Assembly (NCBI RefSeq): GCF_042643265.1
Contig: NZ_JBHRRZ010000003.1
Span: forward strand, 62,001-126,000
DNA from: Virgibacillus_O sediminis
GTDB lineage: Bacteria > Bacillota > Bacilli > Bacillales > Amphibacillaceae
DNA: 64,000 nucleotides
Direction of reading: 5' to 3'
A model generated the notes under the pieces. It was not told the DNA's origin. It did not search any database and saw only the letters and a list, made by a program, of their open reading frames with translations. Below are positions 34,352-43,893 of the stretch, in pieces. Position 1 is the stretch's first letter. Every line of letters begins with the position of its first letter. Position numbers and translations under genes: made by a program.

Positions 34352-35902
34352 TTAATTGTTTTTCGTATTTTTAATCAATGATTCTCCGGTCATTTCTTTC
34401 GGCTTGTCTACATTAAGCAGATCCAGCAGGGTGGGAGCAATGTCAGCCAAAATGCCACCATCGCGCAGTTCTGCATCTTCTTTGGTTACAATGATCGGAA
34501 CTGGATTTGTGGTATGGGCAGTCATTGGCTTACCTTCTTCAGTCAGAACCTCATCCGAGTTCCCATGGTCAGCTGTAATAATTGCATTTCCGCCAAGCTC
34601 TAAAATTTTATCGACTACTTTTCCAAGGCATTCATCTACCGTCTCAATCGCATCGATGGTTGGCTGCAGCATACCTGAGTGTCCAACCATATCCGGATTG
34701 GCAAAGTTCAAGATGATTGCATTCTGATTCCCAGTCTCAAGTTCCTCAAGCAGAGCATCTGTTACTTCATATGCGCTCATTTCCGGCTTTAAATCATAGG
34801 TAGCAACCTTTGGTGAATCAATGAGGATTCTTTTTTCTCCAGGGAATTCTGCTTCACGGCCGCCACTCATGAAGAAGGTTACATGCGGATATTTTTCCGT
34901 CTCTGCAATCCGCAGCTGATTGAGGTTGTTCTGGGAAAGCACTTCGCCAACCGTATTATCAAGGTTCACCGGTTCATAGGCAACATAGCCGTCGACCGAT
35001 TCACTGAAGTTTGTCAGCATAACAAAATCCAGACCTTTTGGCGCTCCCTCACCTCGGTCAAAGTCGCGGAAATCTTTATTGGCAAATGTCCTGGATATCT
35101 GGATGGCTCTGTCCGGACGGAAGTTATAGAAGATGATAGAGTCTTCATCTTCTACTTTACCGACAGGTTCTCCATCTTCATCTACAATGACGGAAGGAAT
35201 GACAAATTCGTCATAGATTTCATTCGCATAAGAATCATCAACTACTTCAAAGGCATTCCAATAGGTTGGCCCCATACCATATACCATGGCATCATAGGCT
35301 TTTTTCACACGCTCCCAGCGCTTATCCCTGTCCATGGAATAATAACGGCCTGAAACTGTAGCAATCTTACCGATTCCCAGCTCTTTCATCTTTTCTTCCG
35401 TTTGTTCCAGGTATTTTTTCGCTGACTTTTGACCAACATCCCTGCCATCCAAAAATGCGTGGACGTACACTTCCTGCATATTCTCCCGCTTGGCAAGGTC
35501 CAACAGGGCAAACATATGCCTGATATGGCTGTGGACACCACCGTCCGACAGCAGGCCGAATATATGGAGCGCTTTTCCTTTTTCTTTGGCTTTGCGGATG
35601 GATTTCAAGAATGCTTTTACTTCAAAGAAATCTCCATCCTCAATGGAGATGTTCACCCTGGACAGACTCTGATAGACTATCCGGCCAGCCCCGATATTAA
35701 GGTGGCCAACTTCCGAATTACCCATCTGTCCGTCAGGCAGTCCGACTGCTTCTCCACTTGCAGTCAGCTGGTTATGGGCAAATTGATTCCAATAACGGTC
35801 GAAGTTGGGAGTGTGCGCTTGTTTTACTGCATTCCCTTCTTCCTCGTCCCTGATGGCATAGCCATCGAGAATGATTAATGCACCTAGTTTGTTCTGACTC
35901 AT
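34352..35902 (-). CDS. gpmI: 2,3-bisphosphoglycerate-independent phosphoglycerate mutase
   Basis: 516 residues of the alkaline-phosphatase superfamily. The manganese ligand opening LIILDGYAIRDEEEGNAV, the phosphoserine segment MGNSEVGHLNIGAGR (Ser62 in known enzymes), HIFGLLSDGGVHSH and ITADHGNSDE are all present. It converts 3- to 2-phosphoglycerate and depends on manganese and pH. Its ATG overlaps the tpiA stop by four bases, so translation is coupled. GTGGAGG precedes the start. Confidence 0.97.
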   Translation of the reverse strand: MSQNKLGALIILDGYAIRDEEEGNAVKQAHTPNFDRYWNQFAHNQLTASGEAVGLPDGQMGNSEVGHLNIGAGRIVYQSLSRVNISIEDGDFFEVKAFLKSIRKAKEKGKALHIFGLLSDGGVHSHIRHMFALLDLAKRENMQEVYVHAFLDGRDVGQKSAKKYLEQTEEKMKELGIGKIATVSGRYYSMDRDKRWERVKKAYDAMVYGMGPTYWNAFEVVDDSYANEIYDEFVIPSVIVDEDGEPVGKVEDEDSIIFYNFRPDRAIQISRTFANKDFRDFDRGEGAPKGLDFVMLTNFSESVDGYVAYEPVNLDNTVGEVLSQNNLNQLRIAETEKYPHVTFFMSGGREAEFPGEKRILIDSPKVATYDLKPEMSAYEVTDALLEELETGNQNAIILNFANPDMVGHSGMLQPTIDAIETVDECLGKVVDKILELGGNAIITADHGNSDEVLTEEGKPMTAHTTNPVPIIVTKEDAELRDGGILADIAPTLLDLLNVDKPKEMTGESLIKNTKNN

Positions 35903-36657
35903 TTCGTACCTGCCTCCACTAGCTGAAGATAGGACTCTGCTTCCACACTGGCCCCCCCGACTAGAGCACCGTCAATGTCTGATTGGGAAAGCAATTCATC
36001 AATATTGCCAGGCTTCACGCTTCCACCGTATTGAATAACAACTTGGTCGGCAACTTCCTGTGAAGTTATATTCCCCACTACATTACGGATGTGGGAACAA
36101 ACTTCATTGGCATCTTCACTGGAAGCCGTCTTGCCAGTTCCAATGGCCCAGATTGGTTCATAAGCAATAATTGTTTGGGCCACTTGTTGATCAGAGAGGC
36201 CCTCCAATGCTTTATTCACTTGTTTTTCCACATGGTTTTTGGTTTCGTCTGCCTCACGCTGCTCTAAAGTTTCTCCTACACATACAATCGGCGTGAGCTG
36301 GTGCGTGAATGCTGCATGAACTTTTTTGTTGACTGTCTCATCTGTTTCACCAAAGTGTTCCCTACGCTCGGAATGTCCAAGTACAACATGAGAAACACCC
36401 AGATCTTTCAGCATTACGGGGCTTACTTCCCCAGTAAAGGCTCCTTTATCTTCAAAATGCATATTTTGTGCGCCAATTTTAATCTCTGTTCCCTTTGTTT
36501 TTTCCACCAAAGATGGCAGAAATGGAAATGGCGCACATACAACGGCTTCTGATTTATCACTTTGAGGAGCCTTTTCTGCTGCCTGTTCGATAAAATCATT
36601 AGCTTCTGACAGAGTTTTATTCATCTTCCAGTTACCTGCTATAACACGTTTGCGCAT
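35899..36657 (-). CDS. tpiA: Triosephosphate isomerase
   Basis: 252 residues. Catalytic residues: Lys in AGNWKMNKT near 11, His in VLGHSERREHF near 95, and Glu in AYEPIWAIGTGK near 167. It interconverts dihydroxyacetone phosphate and glyceraldehyde 3-phosphate as a dimer. Third gene after gap, 31 nt beyond pgk. GGAGAGGTG precedes the ATG. Confidence 0.98.
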   Translation of the reverse strand: MRKRVIAGNWKMNKTLSEANDFIEQAAEKAPQSDKSEAVVCAPFPFLPSLVEKTKGTEIKIGAQNMHFEDKGAFTGEVSPVMLKDLGVSHVVLGHSERREHFGETDETVNKKVHAAFTHQLTPIVCVGETLEQREADETKNHVEKQVNKALEGLSDQQVAQTIIAYEPIWAIGTGKTASSEDANEVCSHIRNVVGNITSQEVADQVVIQYGGSVKPGNIDELLSQSDIDGALVGGASVEAESYLQLVEAGTK

Positions 36658-36688
36658 ACGATCACCTCTCCTGGATATTCGATTTCTT

Positions 36689-37870
36689 CTACTTGTCGTT
36701 AAGTGCGGCTACACCCGGCAAGGTCTTCCCTTCCATGAACTCTAAGGAAGCGCCGCCTCCGGTGGATACATGATCCATCTGTTCAGCATATCCGAATTTC
36801 TCGACAGCTGCAGCAGAATCCCCTCCGCCTATTACAGTATAACCTTCTGTACGGGATAAGGCTTCTGCAACGGATTTCGTTCCTTCAGCAAATGTCTCCA
36901 ATTCGAATACTCCCATAGGTCCGTTCCAAATAATCAGCTTTGAATCAGCTACAACCTGAGCATACTTTTCCCTAGTTTTTGGACCAATATCCAAAGCTTC
37001 CCAATCACTTGGAATGGAATCAATACTTATTTCTTTAGTATTTGCACTGTCTGAAAAATCATCGGCAACTACTACATCCTCTGGCAGCAGGAAGTTGACC
37101 CCATTTTTTTCAGCTTTTTGCATAAACTCATTCGCAAGGTCAATTTTGTCTTCTTCAAGAAGAGACTTTCCTATTTCATAACCTTTTGCTTTAAGGAAGG
37201 TATAGCCCAAGCCTCCGCCGATGATCAAGTTATCTACCTTATCAAGAAGATTATCGATCACACTAATTTTATCTTTTACTTTTGCACCACCAATAATGGC
37301 CGTAAAAGGACGTTCAGGATTTTCCAGCGCTTTGCCCAATACATCAATCTCTTTTTCCATCAGAAATCCTGCTGCTGCCGGAAGTTTTTCTGCCACCCCT
37401 GCAGTAGAAGCATGGGCGCGATGTGCTGCGCCAAAGGCATCATTCACATAAAGGTCGGCCATATCGGCAAAAGCCTGGGCCAGTTCCTCATCATTGTTCT
37501 CTTCCCCGGCTTCAAAGCGGACATTCTCCAATAGCAGGATTTCCCCTTCATTTAGATTGGAGAGTGCTTCATTTACTTCTTTGCCAAATACGGAATCTGT
37601 TTTGACTACTTCCTTGCCTGTCAAATCACTTAAACGTTCGGCGACAGGATCAAGCCGGAGTTCATCCACCGCCTGGCCTTTCGGGCGGCCAAGATGGCTT
37701 GCCAGTATCACAATGGCACCGTTGTCGGCCAGATGTTTAATTGTTGGCAGTGCAGCTTTAATACGTGTGTCATCGGTTACTTTCCCGTCTTTCATAGGAA
37801 CATTGAAATCCACACGGCAAAAAACTCTCTTTCCTTTTACGTCCACATCATGAAGCGTCTTTTTATTCAT
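36689..37870 (-). CDS. pgk: Phosphoglycerate kinase
   Basis: 393 residues. VFCRVDFNVPMKDG at the start, ASHLGRPKG near 58, GGAKVKDKI near 194 and IIGGGDSAAAV near 348 define both lobes. It makes ATP from 1,3-bisphosphoglycerate. TAGGAGGGTG precedes the ATG. A strong terminator lies between gap and pgk, so pgk-tpiA-gpmI-eno need read-through or an internal promoter in the 91 bp between; I see no clear one. Confidence 0.98.
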   Translation of the reverse strand: MNKKTLHDVDVKGKRVFCRVDFNVPMKDGKVTDDTRIKAALPTIKHLADNGAIVILASHLGRPKGQAVDELRLDPVAERLSDLTGKEVVKTDSVFGKEVNEALSNLNEGEILLLENVRFEAGEENNDEELAQAFADMADLYVNDAFGAAHRAHASTAGVAEKLPAAAGFLMEKEIDVLGKALENPERPFTAIIGGAKVKDKISVIDNLLDKVDNLIIGGGLGYTFLKAKGYEIGKSLLEEDKIDLANEFMQKAEKNGVNFLLPEDVVVADDFSDSANTKEISIDSIPSDWEALDIGPKTREKYAQVVADSKLIIWNGPMGVFELETFAEGTKSVAEALSRTEGYTVIGGGDSAAAVEKFGYAEQMDHVSTGGGASLEFMEGKTLPGVAALNDK

Positions 37871-37961
37871 CGATACACCCTCCTATAGTTGGCTATGTAC
37901 TATCTTTGATACACAATAGCTGTTCCCTGATATGGAAACTAAATAACTAGTGCATTCAAAG

Positions 37962-37991
37962 AAAACGGAGGAGGAACACTGCCCTCCTCCG
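37962..37991 (-). terminator. Terminator or attenuator between gap and pgk
   Basis: Perfect 9-bp stem CGGAGGAGG/CCTCCTCCG with an 8-nt loop; minus strand ends TTTTC, plus strand TTTTTT. Placed 10 nt beyond the gap stop. It would lower pgk-eno transcript relative to gap, consistent with the abundant short gapA message known in B. subtilis. Confidence 0.75.
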
Positions 37992-38000
37992 CGTTTTTTC

Positions 38001-39008
38001 TTACAATCCTTTTTCTTTCATGAAGACAGCGAGATCTACACAACGGGATGAGTAGCCCATTTCGTTGTCATACCAAGAAACAACTTTGACCATGTTATCT
38101 TCCAGAATCATTGTTGATAGGCCATCAACGATAGAAGAATGAGTGTTTCCTACAATGTCAGTGGATACCAGTGGATCCTCACTGTACTGCATGATTCCTT
38201 TAAGAGGGCCTTCAGCAGCCTCTTTCATGGCATTGTTTACATCTTCAGCAGTAACATTCTTGTCCAGTTCTGCTACCAGATCTGTCAGGGAACCATCTGG
38301 AGTTGGAACACGGACAGCCATACCGTTCAGCTTGCCATTCAATTCTGGAAGCACTTTACCTACTGCTTTAGCTGCACCAGTGGTAGTCGGAATAATATTT
38401 TGCGCTGCTGCACGTGCACGACGATAGTCCTTATGTGGCAGGTCGAGGATCTGCTGATCATTTGTATAGGAATGGATCGTTGTCATCAGACCGCGCTTGA
38501 TGCCGAATGTATCATGAAGAACTTTTGCAAATGGTGCAAGACAGTTGGTAGTGCAGGATGCATTTGAAATGATGTCATGCTGAGCTGGGTCATACTGGTC
38601 ATCATTAACACCCATTACCATGGTCAAATCTTCATCCTGAGCAGGTGCAGAGATGATTACTTTCTTAGCACCGGCTTCAATATGCTTCTTGGCATCTTCC
38701 CCTTTTGTAAAGCGTCCAGTGGACTCGATGACGATCTCTACTCCGAGGTCTCCCCATCCCAGGTTAGCTGGATCGCGCTCGGAAAGCACCTGGAATTCTT
38801 TTCCGCCAACAGCGATATTAGAGCCGTTAACAGTTACTTCCTCTTCCAATTTACCATGAACTGAATCATATTTCAGCAGATGTGCAAGCATATTTGCATC
38901 TGTTAGGTCATTTACTGCTACTACTTCTACTTCATCATTCTTCAATGCTTGACGGAATACATTACGTCCAATTCTCCCAAAACCATTAATACCAATTTTT
39001 ACTGCCAT
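38001..39008 (-). CDS. gap: Glyceraldehyde-3-phosphate dehydrogenase, glycolytic type
   Basis: 335 residues. NAD-binding GINGFGRIGRNVFRQ, catalytic Cys152 in SNASCTTNCLAP, and VSWYDNEMGYSSR near the end. The residues after the Rossmann loop (NDLTDANML) and its place behind cggR mark the glycolytic GapA rather than gluconeogenic GapB. It forms 1,3-bisphosphoglycerate and NADH. AGGAGGAATAAAC precedes the ATG. Confidence 0.97.
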   Translation of the reverse strand: MAVKIGINGFGRIGRNVFRQALKNDEVEVVAVNDLTDANMLAHLLKYDSVHGKLEEEVTVNGSNIAVGGKEFQVLSERDPANLGWGDLGVEIVIESTGRFTKGEDAKKHIEAGAKKVIISAPAQDEDLTMVMGVNDDQYDPAQHDIISNASCTTNCLAPFAKVLHDTFGIKRGLMTTIHSYTNDQQILDLPHKDYRRARAAAQNIIPTTTGAAKAVGKVLPELNGKLNGMAVRVPTPDGSLTDLVAELDKNVTAEDVNNAMKEAAEGPLKGIMQYSEDPLVSTDIVGNTHSSIVDGLSTMILEDNMVKVVSWYDNEMGYSSRCVDLAVFMKEKGL

Positions 39009-39049
39009 GTTTATTCCTCCTAGATGTTTCTAAATTTTATATTTTATAA

Positions 39050-40084
39050 TCAAAGGGAACTATAGTTACCCTTTAATATCTGTTCAGCCGCTGCCCGGTC
39101 TGTAATGAGCAGGTCGCTTTTTCCCTGCTGAAAATAGGATGCTATCGCTTGCCCTTTGGATTTTCCACCCGCTATCGTGATGACCTGCTTGATCCCCAGG
39201 AGATCTTCCAGCTGAAGTCCGACTGTCCTTACTTTATGGACAATATCTCCTCTTTCATCAAAGTAATATCCGAATGCTTCACTTACTGCGTTCGCTTCCT
39301 TCAATTTATCCAGGATCGATAACTCGGTTTTCCTCCGCCGGGCCATGGAAAGTGCATCACCCACTCCATGCAGCACAATATCGGCATTTTTGATAATCTG
39401 CACCATTTCATGGATGGATGGTTCATTGATCAACGTCTGATAGGTCCTCTCACTAATCGGGTCGGGTACGTAAAGCATCCGGTAATCACCCATTGCTCTT
39501 TTGGCCATTTCGGCAGCAATTCTGCTTGCCTGATTTTCGACCTTTTCACCTACACCGCCCCTGGCAGGTACAAACAGCAAATCATCCTGCTCGTTAAGAG
39601 GAGTCATGACATCCGCTACCGCTGCCACCGTGGATCCTCCGGTTACGGCAATGGTAACTCCCGATTTGACTATCTCTTTCAAATAGGACACACATGCTTT
39701 TCCCATTTCCTGTTTAATCCATGGATCTTCATCACTGTTTCCTGGGACAATAATAACATTCTCTACTTGTAAGGTTTCCTTTATTCGTTTTTCTAAAACT
39801 TCGAGGCCTGAGATTTCGCCCATGAAGGAAACCAGCTGTTCAAGAATTAACTTTCCCTCTTCTGTTATATACATTCCTTTAGAAGTTACTTCCAACAGCC
39901 CCTGTTTGTGCAGGAAGTCCACCTCACTCCGGACATAGCGCTCGGTCAGGTTTATATTCTCCACAATAGCCCTTCTTCCGATAGGCTGAAAGTGCTCAAC
40001 AATATGAAGAATAGCATACCTTTGCTGCATTATTTTCAACAGATCAGGGACCAGTTTTTTTTGTGCATCTGTTAAAGCTTTCAT
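39050..40084 (-). CDS. cggR: Central glycolytic genes regulator CggR
   Basis: 344 residues of the SorC family. The N terminus has a helix-turn-helix (GRRAIVENINLTERYVRSEV near residues 37-56); the rest is a phosphosugar-binding domain with VTGGSTVAAVADVM and DIVLHGVGDALSMA. The known CggR represses the gapA operon and is released by fructose-1,6-bisphosphate. The ATG at 40084 lies 7 nt after AGGAG. A full operator sits 22-57 bp upstream, so it is autoregulated. Confidence 0.96.
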   Translation of the reverse strand: MKALTDAQKKLVPDLLKIMQQRYAILHIVEHFQPIGRRAIVENINLTERYVRSEVDFLHKQGLLEVTSKGMYITEEGKLILEQLVSFMGEISGLEVLEKRIKETLQVENVIIVPGNSDEDPWIKQEMGKACVSYLKEIVKSGVTIAVTGGSTVAAVADVMTPLNEQDDLLFVPARGGVGEKVENQASRIAAEMAKRAMGDYRMLYVPDPISERTYQTLINEPSIHEMVQIIKNADIVLHGVGDALSMARRRKTELSILDKLKEANAVSEAFGYYFDERGDIVHKVRTVGLQLEDLLGIKQVITIAGGKSKGQAIASYFQQGKSDLLITDRAAAEQILKGNYSSL

Positions 40085-40105
40085 GAAAGAACTCCTTTTT
40101 AAGCG

Positions 40106-40141
40106 GGGCAAAAATGACCCGGATGAACATATTCTGTCCCA
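40106..40141 (-). promoter_or_regulatory. CggR operator before cggR
   Basis: Minus strand TGGGAC-N6-TGTT-N4-CGGGTC-N6-GCCC follows the known layout CGGGAC-N6-TGTC-N4-CGGGAC-N6-TGTC, with the distal half poorer than the proximal one. It lies directly downstream of the -10, so bound CggR would block elongation. Confidence 0.88.
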
Positions 40142-40152
40142 CCCGCAATTTC

Positions 40153-40180
40153 ATGATACCATAAATTTAAGATTATACAA
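40153..40180 (-). promoter_or_regulatory. Sigma-A promoter of the cggR-gap operon
   Basis: Minus strand TTGTAT (40180-40175), 16-nt spacer, TATCAT (40158-40153); start predicted near 40146, just before the CggR operator. Confidence 0.7.
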
Positions 40181-40199
40181 TCAATTTGCCGAGGAAATC

Positions 40200-40451
40200 T
40201 TATTCCCCAGCTTCATTCTCCTCTTTTAGTAATCTTTCCAGACTTTCATAACTGATCTCTTCACCATTCAATTCTCTGCTTCCCACCTCGATCACAGGGA
40301 TTTCGAGCTGATACCTCTCCAGCCATTCATCATTACTGTAAATATCACGTTCCTCCATTTCCAATGGATGTTCTCCGTGGAATAATGACAGCAATGCCTT
40401 TGCGTCCTCGCATAATGGACAATGTTCTTTTGTATATATAATTACCTTCAT
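40200..40451 (-). CDS. Glutaredoxin-family protein
   Basis: 83 residues with a glutaredoxin fold: VIIYTKEHCPLCEDAKALL puts a CPLC redox pair at residues 11-14, and IPVIEVGSREL gives the cis-proline. The ATG overlaps the rpoN stop by four bases, so the two are translated together. Association of a small glutaredoxin with rpoN before cggR is, as far as I recall, common in related genera. Bacilli lack glutathione, so bacillithiol or thioredoxin would be its partner; that is inferred. Confidence 0.85.
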   Translation of the reverse strand: MKVIIYTKEHCPLCEDAKALLSLFHGEHPLEMEERDIYSNDEWLERYQLEIPVIEVGSRELNGEEISYESLERLLKEENEAGE

Positions 40452-41746
40452 CCGTTCTCTTTCCTTTCTTTACGTTTTACAGAAGAAGGAATCTTCAACT
40501 GCTTTCTATATTTCATAACCGTCCGGCGGGCAACTGAAATGTTGAATTCATCCTCCAGTTTCCTCCGTATCGACTCATCTGACAGGGGCTTAGCTTTATC
40601 CTCGTGCTGTACGAATTCCTGTATCATCTTTTTCACAGCAAACGAGGAGGTCTGCTTGCCGTTGGACTGCCTAATCCCAGACTGGAGAAAAAACTTTATA
40701 GGAAAAACTCCTTGGTTGGTCTGCACATATTTATTATTGATAGCCCGGCTTACCGTAGAAATATGAACACCAACTTCTTCAGCTATCTCACGGAGAGTAA
40801 GCGGTCTCAGCATGAAAGCCCCATGTTCAAAATACATGTACTGCTTCTCTACGATGACGTGGATAATTTGTTCCAGGGTATTGGTCCGATAGGAAATAGC
40901 CTGCTTCAGCCAATCAATCTGTTTATATTTTTCTCTTAAGTATGAAGCAGCCTCTTTATCAAGCTCTGCTCCTTCCATATAACCATTATTTACTTTTATA
41001 TCAGGTGAATTCCATTTAAAAAATGAAATTTTCCATGTACCTGCCTCTTTATATATAGAAGCTTCGGGTATGATATAGTCCGGCTGTCTGGTTTCAAGGA
41101 GATGGCCTGGCTTTGGGTGGCAGGATTTTATCTGTTCAATGATGCCTGCAGCCTCTTCTATAGAGACCGAATAATGTTCTGCGATATCCTTGCTGTTCTC
41201 TTCAGCCACCCACACTAGATGTTCTGCCAACAGTTCCTCCACGAATGGCTGGTAACTTTCCTTTTGCCTGAGTTGCAGCACAATACATTCTCCCAATGTT
41301 CTGGCGCCAATACCAGGTGGATCTAGCTGTTGGATTTTTCCAAGTGCCTCTTCAGCTGTTTCCCGGGGGATCTCCAGTTTCTCTGACCAAATATCCACAT
41401 CTATATCCAGGTAACCGTCTTCATTCAGTGAGTCAATTCCAAATTCAATGACAGGGATTAATTCCTTCCTGACATTCAACGTATACAGCTGATTCCTTAA
41501 TTGATCATACATCGTCTCTTCTGCCTGGTTAATCTCTCCGATAGAAAAGTCGTCTGTATTTCCTGCTTTATATCGGGAGATATCATAATCAAAGTTAACT
41601 TCTTCAATCAGTGGATTTTCTTTTGAAACCTCTTTAATGTAATCAATAAGCTCTACACTGGAAAATTGAAGTATCTGTAATGATTGGAGCAGGGACTGGT
41701 TCATCTTCCATTCCAGCCGCTGCTCTTGTATGAGTCTTGGCTCCAT
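40448..41746 (-). CDS. rpoN: RNA polymerase sigma-54 factor (RpoN/SigL)
   Basis: 432 residues. Region I is glutamine-rich (QEQRLEWKMNQSLLQSLQIL), the core-binding middle carries GIGARTLGECIVLQLR, and the C-terminal RpoN box ARRTVMKYRKQL recognises the -24 element. It directs polymerase to -24/-12 promoters that need an AAA+ activator; in Bacillus these serve amino-acid and acetoin catabolism. No such activator or promoter is in the window. The ATG at 41746 lies behind GGAGGG; upstream codons are rejected. Confidence 0.95.
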   Translation of the reverse strand: MEPRLIQEQRLEWKMNQSLLQSLQILQFSSVELIDYIKEVSKENPLIEEVNFDYDISRYKAGNTDDFSIGEINQAEETMYDQLRNQLYTLNVRKELIPVIEFGIDSLNEDGYLDIDVDIWSEKLEIPRETAEEALGKIQQLDPPGIGARTLGECIVLQLRQKESYQPFVEELLAEHLVWVAEENSKDIAEHYSVSIEEAAGIIEQIKSCHPKPGHLLETRQPDYIIPEASIYKEAGTWKISFFKWNSPDIKVNNGYMEGAELDKEAASYLREKYKQIDWLKQAISYRTNTLEQIIHVIVEKQYMYFEHGAFMLRPLTLREIAEEVGVHISTVSRAINNKYVQTNQGVFPIKFFLQSGIRQSNGKQTSSFAVKKMIQEFVQHEDKAKPLSDESIRRKLEDEFNISVARRTVMKYRKQLKIPSSVKRKERKENG

Positions 41747-41906
41747 GCTATTCCCTCCTCGCCCGCCTTCTTCTCTCCATAGTGCCATATTAGACCCTAT
41801 GCTGTCACCAGGAAGGCCCAGAGCAACGCTTTTAGAGGTGGATGGATGCCATCATCTTCCTTTATAATAAGAAAAGAACTGAAACGGATTAATGGAGGCA
41901 AGTGTG

Positions 41907-42299
41907 ATGATTGAAGTTTATACAGACGGGGCATCCAGCGGAGATCCCGGCAAGAGCGGTGCAGGCATCTATATTAAAAAGGATGGGAACGAATTGGAAT
42001 ATGCTTTCCCACTGGGAGTTGTTTCGAACCATGAGGCAGAATTCTTGGCAGTGCTAAAAGCACTTGAGGTCTGTCAAAAGGAATTCCCTGGTGAGATACT
42101 TTCCTTCCGTTCTGACTCAAAGCTTGTGGTAGACGCCGTGGAACGAAATTATATAAAAAATGAAAAATACGCCCCTCTACTTCAGAGGATCAATGAGGCA
42201 TCCGATACCTTTCCATACTTCTTTATGAAGTGGATTCCGGAGAAACAGAATAAACATGCAGACTATCTTGCAAAAAAAGGAATCCAGCTGAATGATTGA
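41907..42299 (+). CDS. RNase HI-family protein (YpdQ/RnhA-like)
   Basis: 130 residues, RNase H fold. The acidic catalytic set is present: D in YTDGASSGDPGKSGAG near 6, E in NHEAEFLAVLKALE near 47, D in RSDSKLVVDAV near 71, and the late HADYLAKKG aspartate. It may cleave RNA in RNA-DNA hybrids; bacillary paralogues such as YpdQ lack a proven role and some are inactive. ATG at 41907 is 8 nt after GGAGG; an ATG 15 bases earlier overlaps that site. Confidence 0.87.
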   Translation: MIEVYTDGASSGDPGKSGAGIYIKKDGNELEYAFPLGVVSNHEAEFLAVLKALEVCQKEFPGEILSFRSDSKLVVDAVERNYIKNEKYAPLLQRINEASDTFPYFFMKWIPEKQNKHADYLAKKGIQLND

Positions 42300-42306
42300 T
42301 TTCTAA

Positions 42307-42348
42307 AATCAAAAGGGAGCCCACATTTACTATTTGGGCTCCCTTTTT
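42307..42348. terminator. Bidirectional terminator between convergent genes
   Basis: AAAAGGGAGCCCA paired with TGGGCTCCCTTTT, followed by TT; a 13-bp perfect stem serving the RNase H-like gene and the symporter gene. Confidence 0.92.
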
Positions 42349-42360
42349 TCATATATAAAT

Positions 42361-43893
42361 CTACTTTCCCCGGTACCCGGTATTGGCTCTTACCTTTACT
42401 TCCATATATCGTTCCATATCATATTCCTTTGATAAGATGGTGCCGAGAAGGCCCCCAAGAAATCCGACCGGGACGGAGATGATTGCTGGATTAGTCAACG
42501 GGAAGATTGGGTCGCCCTGAAAGATAGCTGCACCAGCTTCCGGAGATATTACATTTGGACTGATAGATACAAGAATAACAGCAGTAAGAAGGCCGGACAG
42601 CATGGCACTTATTGCCCCGCTTGTATTAAATCTCTTCCAGTAGATCGTATACAAAATAACAGGAAGGTTCGCACTAGCCGCCACACAAAATGCCAAAGAA
42701 ACAAGAAAGGCAACATTGAGATTCTGGGCAAATAGCGCCAGTAAAATGGATGATACGGCAACTGCAAGTGACGCATAACGTGCTGCCACCATTTGCTGTT
42801 GATCCGTTGCTTTCCCTTTTTTGATGATTTGTCCATAGATATCATGGGCAAACGCCGATGCCCCCGATAAAACAAGGCCTGCTACAACTGCGAGAATAGT
42901 AGCGAAGGCGACGGCTGCAACAAATGACATCAGCAAGTCTCCACCCAACGCCTCTGCCAATAATGGAGCAGCCATATTGCCAGCTGGATTTGCCTGTAGT
43001 ATCCGGCTCTCTCCAACAAATGCCGCCGCTCCAAACCCAAGAAATATGGTGAGGATATAAAAGATGCCGACTACCCAGGTCGCAGTTACGACCGAAGTTC
43101 TTGCTGTTTTAGCATCTTTCACCGTAAAGAAGCGCATTAGAATATGTGGAAGGCCGGCGGTTCCCAGCACCAGTGCCACCATCAAAGAAATCGTATCGAG
43201 CGGTACAGTGTATTGCAATCCTGGATTCAAATAAGACTCTCCATGACTTGTTGCCGTTTTCGCTTCCCTGAACATTTCCATGATATTAAAATTGAATTGC
43301 AGCAGAACGAGAAAAGCAATGACAACGGTACCAAGCATAAGGAGTACTGCCTTAGTAATCTGTACCCAGCTGGTGGCCGTCATTCCTCCGAATAAAACAT
43401 ATATTGTCATCATAACTCCGACCAGCAAAACCGCCATCCAGTAGTCGATGCCGAACAACAATTGAATGAGCGCTCCAGCTCCCACCAGCTGTGCAATCAT
43501 ATAGAAAATAACAATAGTAATGGTGCTTAGGGCAGCAACTGCCCTTACCTTCCGGGCATCAAAACGAGCATTAATCATATCGGCAAGTGTGTACTTGCCT
43601 AGATTTCTAAGCGGCTCTGCCACCAGGAACAAAACCACTAAATAGGCCACTAAGTATCCAATACTGTAGAAAAACCCATCGAACCCAAACAAGGCGATAG
43701 CCCCGGCGATTCCGAGAAATGATGCTGCCGATAAGTAATCACCTGCAATAGCCAGGCCATTCTGCCAGCCGGTCAACCCTCCCCCGGCAGTATAGAAATC
43801 ACCTGTAGTTTTTGTACGCTTGGCCGCATAGTAGGTGATCAGCAGTGTCGCTCCCACAATCAACAGAAACAGCGTAATAACAGTTGCATTCAT
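42361..43893 (-). CDS. Cation/acetate symporter-like protein (SSS family, ActP/YwcA-like)
   Basis: 510 residues with about thirteen membrane segments of the sodium:solute symporter family. FYTAGGGLTGWQNGLAIAGDYLSAASFLG near the N terminus (residues 32-60) and GGMTATSWVQITKA near 170 are typical of ActP-type acetate/propionate carriers. It overlaps the DUF485 gene by four bases, the standard pairing for this subfamily. Acetate uptake would feed the glyoxylate shunt genes aceBA in the same window; substrate remains inferred. Confidence 0.88.
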   Translation of the reverse strand: MNATVITLFLLIVGATLLITYYAAKRTKTTGDFYTAGGGLTGWQNGLAIAGDYLSAASFLGIAGAIALFGFDGFFYSIGYLVAYLVVLFLVAEPLRNLGKYTLADMINARFDARKVRAVAALSTITIVIFYMIAQLVGAGALIQLLFGIDYWMAVLLVGVMMTIYVLFGGMTATSWVQITKAVLLMLGTVVIAFLVLLQFNFNIMEMFREAKTATSHGESYLNPGLQYTVPLDTISLMVALVLGTAGLPHILMRFFTVKDAKTARTSVVTATWVVGIFYILTIFLGFGAAAFVGESRILQANPAGNMAAPLLAEALGGDLLMSFVAAVAFATILAVVAGLVLSGASAFAHDIYGQIIKKGKATDQQQMVAARYASLAVAVSSILLALFAQNLNVAFLVSLAFCVAASANLPVILYTIYWKRFNTSGAISAMLSGLLTAVILVSISPNVISPEAGAAIFQGDPIFPLTNPAIISVPVGFLGGLLGTILSKEYDMERYMEVKVRANTGYRGK

